Origin: a virus
IMG/VR virus record: IMGVR_UViG_3300023109_000051
Span: 1 to 39,763 of that record
Direction: 5' to 3' (one strand)
Length of the DNA stretch: 39,763 bases
This document shows, piece after piece, positions 1 to 8,600 of the stretch (the stretch's first letter is position 1; each line of letters opens with the position of its first letter). Position numbers and translations under genes: made by a program. The notes under the pieces were generated by a model, which was not told the DNA's origin, did not search any database, and saw only the letters and a program-made list of their open reading frames with translations.

Positions 1-1100
1 TCTGCACCAATGTCACGGCTATCTACCGTCCCACTTACAGTAATATTTCCAGTTACATCAATTCCTGCACCGAAGTCTACATTCTGATCGAATGAGGTAA
101 TCGGCTGTAGGAATACAGATCCGTCACCAGTGAAAATTGCAAGTGTGTTGTTTGCACCAGTATAAACGAAATCATCAACACCTGCGACTGCAGTGTTAGA
201 CATTGTGGTGATACGACCATCTGCAGCTACAGTGATAACTGGAATTTGAGACGCAGTACCGTAAACCCCTGCGACTACACCAGTGGTAGAAATATCAGTT
301 GTAAACTCTACTGTACCATTCGACGATGTCGCAGTACCTGTCACATCACCTAATAGGTTTACAGTGGTTTGAGTTCTAACATGTGATATACCACCGTCAC
401 CTGTAACCAACGTGATTGTGTTGTTTGCAGGAGTATATGAGAAGTCATCAACACCTGCAACTGCAGTTGTGTTTGCGAGAGTAATACGACCATCATCGTC
501 CACAGTAAATACTGGGATCTCAGTAGATGAACCGTAAGATCCTGCAGTAACACCTGTGTCTTCAAGTTCTGTTGAAACTTGGACAGTACCATTCGAAGAG
601 GTTGCAGTACCAGTAACCTTACCAGATAATTCAACTGCAGTAGTTGTCTGGAAGTCAAACTGAGAACCATCACCAGTAATAAGAGTAATAGTGTTATTTG
701 CAGGTTCGTATGAGAAACCATCTACACCTGCAACAGCGGCAGTGTTTGCAACGGTAATTCTACCATCATCATCAATTGTGATAATAGGAATTGCAGTAGA
801 CGAACCGTAAGAACCAGAGACAACACCAGTGTCTTCTAACTCAGTTGCAATTTGTACTGTACCATTAGAAGATGTTGCAGTACCTGTAACTTTACCAGAT
901 AGTTCTACTGAAGTTTCTGTTTGAATGTGGAACTCAGAACCATCACCTGTCACGATTGTGATTGTGTTGTTTGATCCTTCGTAACTTACACCGTCAACTC
1001 CTGCGACACTTGCAGTATTTGCAAGAGTGATGAGACCATGTTCATCAACTGTTAGAATTGGGATTGCAGTAGAGGAACCATAAGTGTTTGCAGTTACACC
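1..1100 (-). repeat. Four tandem repeats of about 90 residues (about 270 bp) in the left-edge fibre protein
   Basis: Each unit reads roughly YGSST.IP..TVD.DGRIT.ANT..VAGVD, then S/V-Y...NNTIT..TGDG, then VTGTATSSNGTV. The YGSS/YGTA anchors fall at about 267, 530, 806 and 1078, a spacing of 264-276 bp. The leftmost copy is the most divergent (YGTASQIPVITVAADGRITT). Such repeats are typical of extended beta-structured fibre shafts. More copies may lie beyond the edge. Confidence 0.8.
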
Positions 1101-4100
1101 ACTTGTAGCGAGTTCAACAACACCATTCGAAACAACGAAGTCTTCGTCAACGAATGCGGCAACACCTCTGTTATCATTCGATGCATATTCAGTTGCGAGT
1201 TCTGCAGAGATTGTAATCGTGTTGTTAGTTACTACAGTGTTAATACCTTCACCTGCGGCGAACGTAATCGTCTCACCGAGGTTGATATTCTCTTGTGGGG
1301 TATATTGTTCTGAAACGATAATTTGACCAGAACGATCTATATCATTAATATCGATGTAGTAGAATGTACCAACAGTATCTGGAACAAATGTAAGTGTTTC
1401 ACCACCAGTTGCACCTTGGTTTGTTACACCAAAGGCTGCATCACCAGTACCTGAAGTTTCCGATGTCTTAATATAAAGTGAAATAGTGTTCGCACCACTC
1501 ACTGAGAGATTAAGAGTATCACCGATATAAGTTTGGATTGTTGGTTCTTCTGTGAACGCATATGTATCGTCACGCCACGTACCATTTACCTGCCAATTAT
1601 CACCATCGAAAAGAGTAAGAGTTGCGTTGATGAATGATGGTGGTACAGGTTCTTGTGTTTCAGCAGCAATTGTAATGAAAGGATTTGCAATCTTCGCATT
1701 AGTAATACCTGCGTCTTTAACACGAGTAATATCATTGACGATTTCAAGTGTAGAACCATCAACGTTAACATCAATTGTAAATGTGTTAGAAAGACTTGTA
1801 CCTTCACCACCTTGGATTGCAGCTTGCATAAACCCAAGTGTTACTGCATCATGAACTTCAACTGGAATACCAACGTTACGAAGTTTAGATCCACCAAATT
1901 CAACGATACCATTGTTTGCAACGATACCAGTGGATGTCAAGAAGAGGTTGTATCCAACCCATGCAGTATCTGTTTCTAAATCATTAAGGTTAGTAAGTGC
2001 GGCAGGGTTAACAACGAAACTCGTATCTTGTGAGTCTGCGAAACCACCTGCAATCAAGTTACCTAGAACTGTAAAGTCACCAGAAGATCTGTTTGCTTTC
2101 GCAAAGAAGTTGAGTGAGTCGTTAACAAACCCAATCTCTCCACCAGTTGAATATATGAATGACTTATCTGTTGGAAGAGGACCATCTGACATTTCGATGA
2201 ATGAAAGTGATTTGTCGTAACCCAAGATCAAGTTATTGATTCTTGAAGTACCCTCTGGTTCAATATAGTAATCTGTATTTGCAGAGTCTGCGAACCTTGG
2301 GGCAGCAATTGTATTGGCGGCATGTACTGCACCATCAAGACGTAAGTAAATCCCATCGGTGTTTGCAGATTCGAGAACAGTAACATGACCAAAATCGTCG
2401 AACTTCAAGTTCTGGATCATCTCTCCCTCTTCAAACTCAGTGTTTGTGATAGGAGATGTGTTATGACTAATATTAATTGTGTTTGCGGCATCGTCATAGA
2501 GGACATATACACCAGTGTGTGTACCATCTCTGAACATCAAACCAGTGATGTCCATAGACACCTCTGTAAAGTTTGGAATACCGTTCGCAACGATTTCGAT
2601 TGGAACTTCTGTCGCAAAGTCGACACGTCCATCAGTACCGATTCGAACTCTAGGAACCTGACCATCGTTACCATAAACGCCTGGTTGGACACCTGTTTCA
2701 TCCATTGCGAGTTCAAATGCAGTTGTATTTGCGTTCTGGATCTCTAGACCACGACCAACAGTGACGACTGGATCTTTTAAGAGTGCAACTAAGTGAGTAT
2801 TTGCACTATCTTTAAGTGTAAGTGTGCTCGCAAAGCCACCCTGTTCCAAATAAAACTTCGTAACTGCATCTTGGTCATTGACAGGGTCTTGTAGATTTGT
2901 TATAATGGCATTGCCAACATTAAGAAAACCACCAGGCACTGTTAAGAATGCATTGTTTCCTGCTGGCCATTGAAGAATACCATCATCTGTAATAGTAAGT
3001 CTTAGATCACCTGAAGTGAAGAACTGTAGTTCATCATTGTCTGCATTAGGTGAAGACTCTGCAGTGATCTTTGTATCCTGATCAACGTCAATAACAGATC
3101 CTGCAAGACCTGCCCAGATGTTTCCATCATAACCTTCAAATCGACTGTCGTCAGTGTTAAAACGAATTTGACCTTCAAAGGATGGTGGTCTCTGTGCAGT
3201 TGTACCAACTGGAAGAGTTAACGCACCTTCTGTTTCAATGATTACGACATTACTGTCATGTCCAATTCTACCTGCAAATAGTTTATACCAGTTCTTACCA
3301 GTACCACCAAGCATGTATGTGTCATTATCATTAGGTAACAAGTTACTTGTGAAGTCGGCAACGACTTCGATACTATCGACTTCGTTGTCACCAAGTTTGA
3401 TATTACCACCGATAACAACGTTACCTGCGATATCCATGTTACCGTAGAAGTATACATCTTTGTTTGCATAGAACTGAGCTACGTGGTTTCCACCTGCATA
3501 GAAGTTCAGTTCGTCTTGATCTCCACCAGGCGCATACTCTGCAGTAATTCTTGTATCTTGGTCAACATCAACAACGCCACCGAGACCTTGCCAATTGTTT
3601 CCGTTATAACCTTCGAACTGATCGTCTGAAGTATTGTAACGAATCATACCTCTACGGAGCGTAACGAGTGCATCACGTTGGGCAGATGTACCATCTGGAA
3701 GTGTTAATGCACCAGTTGTGTCAATGTTGATATCTGTATTTGCAAGGATACCATACTGATCTATTGTCAGTCTATTAACATCACCAGTGATAAATTTAAG
3801 TTGATCGTTGTCTGCGCCTGCAGAATCTTCTGCGATGATCTTTGTGTCTTGATCTCCATCGATCACTCCACCTAGTCCAGACCATGCCGCACCATCATAT
3901 CCTTCAAACTGATTGTCCGTTGTGTTGTAACGAACCATACCTCTAATATTATTAGGTCTATCGTCTGAAGATCCTACTGGAAGGATAAGTGCACCTTCTG
4001 AATCGATGAATACTGTGTTAGAAACAATTGTTAATGTCTCTAAATCCAAACTCGTGATAGTATCGAATGATGCATTTGAGTTGAGATTAAACTCACGTCC

Positions 4101-5240
4101 ACCCACAAGGGTGATATCTTTCCCTGCAGTAAAGTTTCCTTCACCAAAGAACTGTGTCCATGTAACTGCGTCTTGGTTAATGTTGTATGATTCTGCATCA
4201 ACAACTGTCGCAACGAACGCTTTGTTGCCATTTACTGTACCATCAGTAACAAACTCGAATGAGCCTGGGATCTCTGCACTCTCATTGGAGTAATCAGATC
4301 TTTTTAGTACCCATGGAAGGAAATCGTTACCCAACATGATAACGTCATAAGAACCGTTCTCTGCAGGATTAGTCTGATCTTTAACAAGTACCTGATCACC
4401 AATTCCCCAAGTCGTAACTCCGTCAATGTTCATCGTGCCATATGCAGGAAGAACAAGAGTATTGTTTGCAGAGTTGAATGTACCTAAGAGATCTGAAGTT
4501 GTTGCAGCTAGTGCAGACGGTTTGACATTAAGACCTTGTACAAGATTGTCAACATACCGTTTGTTGGTTGCATCATTTGGCCCTTGAGGGTCCGCAACGA
4601 ACAAAAGACCTTGTTCCAAACCATCAATTGCATTGTCAACATAGGATTTTGAAACTGCATCTTGATTGAAAATTGGATCTGCAAGATCAGAGATACGTGC
4701 AGTGGCAACTGATATGAAACCATTTGCACCAGTTTCAAATGTGAGGTTTTCACCTGTTGCAATAGTATTGTTTGCAAGAGTTAATTCACCAACGATAAGG
4801 GAAGTCAAACCTGCTAGATCAAGAGTTGATTCGTTATTACCAATAACTGTATTACCAATAGTGATATCATTTGTGAAAATGACACCATTACTTGCATAGA
4901 ACTGATCTGAATTGAATTCTGTACTTGCGAATACTGTAACGTGACCGAACTGATCGATCTCTACATTTCTTACGAATTGCAGTACGTCATTATTCGAGGA
5001 CACACCAGAAGATGTGTTTGCGTGAACGATAGTGATGTTTGCTGTTTCAATGTTGCGTGTATTCGCATCATCTGGGAATAATATAACACCATTACCCGAT
5101 GATAGAGTTGCAACGTAAGGACCTACAGTATCAACACCAAGAGTTACGGAATCTGGTGTGATGAGAGGTTTTTGTTCACCTTCTAGTACGGTTGTTACCG
5201 TTCTTTCTGGTGCACTTCCTATTACGACTTTAATTGCCAT
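1..5240 (-). CDS. Large tail-fibre-type virion protein, 3' end beyond the window (at least 1746 codons)
   Basis: I followed this reading frame from the ATG at 5240 to the left edge and saw no stop, so the C-terminus lies outside the window. The ATG is 4 bp after the TAG of the 112-aa gene. Features seen, in order: YVDN-type motifs near 4640 and 4560 (KSYVDNAI, KRYVDNLV), common in phage tail fibres; a segment at about 4540-4100 with VKDQTNPAENGSYDV, a known fibre motif; three copies at about 3990-2975 of a module containing RYNT.D.QFEGY followed by W.GL.G...D.DQDT.I.AE; a degenerate cupredoxin-like stretch (1309-1557); and four tandem repeats of about 90 residues near the left end. It is probably a distal appendage or fibre protein acting in host contact. 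This rests on repeat style and neighbours, with no enzymatic motif seen. It shares the 5605-5612 late promoter with the 112-aa gene. Confidence 0.85.
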   Translation of the reverse strand, partial: MAIKVVIGSAPERTVTTVLEGEQKPLITPDSVTLGVDTVGPYVATLSSGNGVILFPDDANTRNIETANITIVHANTSSGVSSNNDVLQFVRNVEIDQFGHVTVFASTEFNSDQFYASNGVIFTNDITIGNTVIGNNESTLDLAGLTSLIVGELTLANNTIATGENLTFETGANGFISVATARISDLADPIFNQDAVSKSYVDNAIDGLEQGLLFVADPQGPNDATNKRYVDNLVQGLNVKPSALAATTSDLLGTFNSANNTLVLPAYGTMNIDGVTTWGIGDQVLVKDQTNPAENGSYDVIMLGNDFLPWVLKRSDYSNESAEIPGSFEFVTDGTVNGNKAFVATVVDAESYNINQDAVTWTQFFGEGNFTAGKDITLVGGREFNLNSNASFDTITSLDLETLTIVSNTVFIDSEGALILPVGSSDDRPNNIRGMVRYNTTDNQFEGYDGAAWSGLGGVIDGDQDTKIIAEDSAGADNDQLKFITGDVNRLTIDQYGILANTDINIDTTGALTLPDGTSAQRDALVTLRRGMIRYNTSDDQFEGYNGNNWQGLGGVVDVDQDTRITAEYAPGGDQDELNFYAGGNHVAQFYANKDVYFYGNMDIAGNVVIGGNIKLGDNEVDSIEVVADFTSNLLPNDNDTYMLGGTGKNWYKLFAGRIGHDSNVVIIETEGALTLPVGTTAQRPPSFEGQIRFNTDDSRFEGYDGNIWAGLAGSVIDVDQDTKITAESSPNADNDELQFFTSGDLRLTITDDGILQWPAGNNAFLTVPGGFLNVGNAIITNLQDPVNDQDAVTKFYLEQGGFASTLTLKDSANTHLVALLKDPVVTVGRGLEIQNANTTAFELAMDETGVQPGVYGNDGQVPRVRIGTDGRVDFATEVPIEIVANGIPNFTEVSMDITGLMFRDGTHTGVYVLYDDAANTINISHNTSPITNTEFEEGEMIQNLKFDDFGHVTVLESANTDGIYLRLDGAVHAANTIAAPRFADSANTDYYIEPEGTSRINNLILGYDKSLSFIEMSDGPLPTDKSFIYSTGGEIGFVNDSLNFFAKANRSSGDFTVLGNLIAGGFADSQDTSFVVNPAALTNLNDLETDTAWVGYNLFLTSTGIVANNGIVEFGGSKLRNVGIPVEVHDAVTLGFMQAAIQGGEGTSLSNTFTIDVNVDGSTLEIVNDITRVKDAGITNAKIANPFITIAAETQEPVPPSFINATLTLFDGDNWQVNGTWRDDTYAFTEEPTIQTYIGDTLNLSVSGANTISLYIKTSETSGTGDAAFGVTNQGATGGETLTFVPDTVGTFYYIDINDIDRSGQIIVSEQYTPQENINLGETITFAAGEGINTVVTNNTITISAELATEYASNDNRGVAAFVDEDFVVSNGVVELATSGVTANTYGSSTAIPILTVDEHGLITLANTASVAGVDGVSYEGSNNTITIVTGDGSEFHIQTETSVELSGKVTGTATSSNGTVQIATELEDTGVVSGSYGSSTAIPIITIDDDGRITVANTAAVAGVDGFSYEPANNTITLITGDGSQFDFQTTTAVELSGKVTGTATSSNGTVQVSTELEDTGVTAGSYGSSTEIPVFTVDDDGRITLANTTAVAGVDDFSYTPANNTITLVTGDGGISHVRTQTTVNLLGDVTGTATSSNGTVEFTTDISTTGVVAGVYGTASQIPVITVAADGRITTMSNTAVAGVDDFVYTGANNTLAIFTGDGSVFLQPITSFDQNVDFGAGIDVTGNITVSGTVDSRDIGA
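1309..1557 (-). other. Degenerate cupredoxin-like module within the left-edge fibre protein
   Basis: In frame with the CDS starting at 5240. The stretch has TYIGDTLNLSVSG, then LYIKTSETSGTGDAAFGVTN, then GTFYYIDINDIDRSGQI. It aligns with the cupredoxin-like modules at 32983-33306 and 7478-7780: the IKT..GTG, GVTN.GA and YY anchors line up. The ligand positions do not: the HPF histidine is replaced by isoleucine-serine, and the Cys-x2-His-x2-Met loop by aspartate/asparagine residues. I infer a fold relative that no longer binds copper. Confidence 0.6.
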
Positions 5241-5244
5241 GCGC

Positions 5245-5583
5245 CTAAACCTCTGTTACTGTATCTACGACAAAAGCAAGTCCTTCAAGTATCTTAGACA
5301 TTTCCCCAGATTGTTTTCGCATTAGTACATCATATTGATATTTACCTGGCTTGAGTGCTCTAGTTTGCGTGTCAGTTAATACAAGTGTAATTAACCCTGC
5401 AATCTGAGTGCTCTTTTCTACTGTGAAACTTGTAAGGGGATTGCCTTCTGAATAAACTTTACGAATATCCGCAAAAAAATCTAGAACAGTGATGGGTAAA
5501 GCATCCTCGTCGCCGTCGAATAAATTTAATTCGACACGAAAATCTGAACCTTTGTCTATGTAAATATTTGCTTGAGAGGCCAT
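5245..5583 (-). CDS. Small virion-associated protein (112 aa), probable beta-sandwich
   Basis: I do not recognise a named family. The protein is short and soluble, with no signal peptide or membrane segment. It opens with ANIYIDKGSDFRVELNLFD and alternates short beta-type stretches with charged turns, ending LKPGKYQYDVLMRKQSGE then ILEGLAFVVD. This resembles the N-terminal beta-sandwich of some phage baseplate or receptor-binding adaptors (BppU-like), but that is only an impression. It is first in a late unit: a TATAAATA motif lies 21 bp upstream, and AAAAAGAG precedes the ATG as a weak ribosome site. The stop (TAG) is 4 bp before the ATG of the long fibre gene, so it may be an adaptor or assembly partner for that protein. 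Confidence 0.85.
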   Translation of the reverse strand: MASQANIYIDKGSDFRVELNLFDGDEDALPITVLDFFADIRKVYSEGNPLTSFTVEKSTQIAGLITLVLTDTQTRALKPGKYQYDVLMRKQSGEMSKILEGLAFVVDTVTEV

Positions 5584-5604
5584 ACGATTACTCTTTTTTC
5601 TTTT

Positions 5605-5612
5605 TATTTATA
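5605..5612 (-). promoter_or_regulatory. T4-like late promoter (TATAAATA)
   Basis: Read on the minus strand the octamer is an exact TATAAATA, the T4 late promoter consensus recognised through the gp55-type sigma factor. It lies in the 46-bp spacer between the collagen-like gene and the 112-aa gene, 21 bp before the ATG at 5583. It would drive the 112-aa and left-edge fibre genes. Confidence 0.75.
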
Positions 5613-5629
5613 TAATGATCTCAGAGCAA

Positions 5630-8600
5630 TTAAGTACCCCACACAACCGATCCCGCTGCATCCCTAATAATTAATGTTCTGTTCGAAGGATCTTGGTGTG
5701 AACCAATCAACGCACCTCCTGCAAATAGGTTACCATCAGCGGTTATATTTTCTAGATAAAGTGTATCAGCATTGGTATTGTAGAAGAAGTTCTGTTGTGA
5801 ACCAGTATTAGGACCTGTTGTCGCATATACTGTTCTACCACCTGCACCACCAGGCACGAATGTGACAAACATGTTTGATGATTCAAGACCTGTACCATAA
5901 ATGTTATTCACATCTAAAGTAACAGCGGAGTTACCTGGCCCTGCTGGTCCTTGTAGACCATCACCACCCTGTAGACCAATACTACCTGTTTCACCTTGGA
6001 AACCTGCACTACCTTGAACGAAGTCACCCTGATCCCCTTGGATACCAATATCACCTTGGACACCTTGGAAACCTTGTACGCCCTGTACACCAGAAGGTCC
6101 TACACCGACACCACCTTGAGATCCTGGCCCACCTTGCACACCTTGGTAACCTTGTTCACCTTGCGCACCTGAACCTGCAGGTCCTTGCAGACTTTCACCT
6201 GCTCCACCTTGGAAACCTCTAAATCCTTGGAAACCATCTTCCCCAGTACCTGCGGGTCCTTGGAAACCATTATCACCTTGTACACCTTGGTATCCTTGAA
6301 CACCCTGTACACCACCTTCACCAGTACCCGCCGTACCTTGAACACCCTGTGTTCCTTGCGGACCTTGGACACCCTGTGTACCTAAAGTACCCTGTGAAGT
6401 AGGACCTTGTGTACCTTGAGGACCTTGGAAACCTTGCGCAGTACTATCTGCACCTGTTTCACCTTGAATACCCTGCGGACCTTGATAACCTTGGACACCT
6501 TGTCCACCGCCACCACCGTTACCACCTTGGAGACCCTGCACACCCTGTGTACCTTGAGTACCTTGGTTACCACGGACACCAACACCAAATCCACCTTGGA
6601 TACCGCCGCCACCTTGGACACCTTGTATACCTTGAGGACCGATTGGGCCAACTCCACCACCTACACCTTGAGATGTGGGACCTTGGGGACCTTGAAGACC
6701 TTGTGCACCATCTGCACCTTGAGGACCTTGAACACCTTGTCCACCTTCACCGATATCACCTTGGAAACCACGTTCCCCTTGAATACCTGCAACACCTTGT
6801 GAACCAAATCCATCAGCACCTTGGAAACCGATACCACCTTGTGCACCAGCTTCACCTTGGACACCTTGAGGACCCTGTGTTCCCGATCCAGTACCACCTT
6901 GAGCACCGTCACCACCTTGTATACCCTGAATACCTTGTGTACCCTGTTGGGAAATACCTTGAACACCTTGGATACCCTGTGCACCAAATCCGCCTTGGAG
7001 ACCATCAGTACCTTGCGCACCTTGTGTCCCTGCACCTGTTGAACCTGCACGTGAGAATGTAATAATGACATCGTCATCATCAGCAAATCCTGCGGCGGAA
7101 CCACCTAAGTATGCAACATCAAATTCCCAGTAACCAGTTTTATCAGTAACGTCAGAATATTCGAATACAGCGAAAAAGGTTGGATCTGCCTTTTTCATAA
7201 TTTTTATTTGACCTTTGACAAGACCAATAACTGTATCTAATGATGTAAAGTAATTATCTAAGTTGACAAAGTTGTCATCTCTTTCGTCGATCCACATGAA
7301 TGTAGAACTGGACAAAAAGTTGTTGTTAAACTTAACTTTACCAACGCCTGGATCAGAATCAGTGAATGTATCTTCGAATGTGTAATCAAATGATGCACCA
7401 CCGAACGATCCTGAGTCACCTTGGATACCTTGAATACCCTGTGTACCCTGCGGACCTTGAGGACCTTGAGGTCCCAAATCGGAAATATTAAGTAGACCAA
7501 CCATACCACTGTGTAAAGAACACTGGTAGTACAAAAGATCTGGTGCGTTAAATGGAACTCTGAATGTTATCAGACCATTTTGTGCACCATTGTTTGTTAC
7601 ACCACTGTTATATTGGTTACCTGTACCAGTGCCTGGCGCAGTTTTGATAAAGAATGGGTGACCAGTCGCACTTACATCGAATGTGTAAGTGAAACCTCTT
7701 AACAATTGTAGTGATGGGTTATTCACACCATCGATTTGGTATGCAATGTTACCTACATTAGTAACTTCAAAGACACGAGATCCTTCTTGACCCTGTATAC
7801 CTTGGAAGCCTTGATATCCTTGAATACCTTGGAAACCCTGTGTACCCTGTACACCTTGGATCGCCTCACCTTGAATACCTTGGAACCCTTGGAAACCTTG
7901 AGGACCTTGAACACCCTGTATTCCTTGACCGCCTTGCACACCCTGATTACCGAGATCACCCTGAATACCAGTTGTACCCTGTGTACCAGTCGCACCAACA
8001 GGACCCGTAGGGTTGAATGAAACGATTGCAACGTCACCATATCTTGCAGTAGTGTCTAACCATGAGTTAGTGTTTGCACCTGCCGCACCTAATAGTGATT
8101 TTTCAATGAATTCAACATCAAACCAACCATTATCTTCACCACCTTGCGCCCATGTCCAGTCTAAGATAGAGAAAACAAGGAATTCGAAATCATTAGTTGC
8201 AGAATCACGTGGAGTCTGAATTACGATTTCACCTTTAGGACTACCATTAACTCTGTCAATATAGTTGAATAGATCGTCAATACGTCTGTTTGAATCATAT
8301 GGTTTGTCGTCAAACCAGATCTTATCAATGTTAGATACAACTCCTGAACTCGCAACTGTACCATCAACGAGACCAAATTTACCAACGCCTGGGAATGCGT
8401 CACCAGAAATTGGGTTTAATTCCCATTCGAATGTTAGACCACCATAAGTTCCGTCAAAACCTTGTACGCCTTGGAAACCTTGTACGCCCTGTACGCCTTG
8501 AGTACCTTGCAAACCCTGCAAACCAGTGCTACCAGTACCACCTTGCGTTCCTTGAGGACCTTGTCCACCCTGTACGCCTTGAGTACCTTGGTCACCTTGT

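Noticed and set aside
359-4899. Several 60-120 aa open frames on both strands in the left 5 kb
   Set aside because: They overlap the long frame starting at 5240, which carries recognisable fibre motifs; the small ones are shadows with low-complexity content.
5590-5605. T-rich run after the collagen-like gene as a terminator
   Set aside because: The run is on the plus strand and reads as A-rich on the transcribed minus strand, with no preceding hairpin.
6185-7062. Long open frames on the plus strand and in other minus frames across the collagen region
   Set aside because: They come from the 9-bp Gly-X-Gln periodicity; their proteins are just Leu/Thr/His-rich mirror repeats with no ribosome sites and no independent motifs.
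7478-7780. Cupredoxin motif as a phage plastocyanin (petE-like auxiliary gene)
   Set aside because: Cyanophages carry free plastocyanin genes, but here the module is fused in the middle of a collagen-like fibre with no signal peptide, so it is not a soluble electron carrier.
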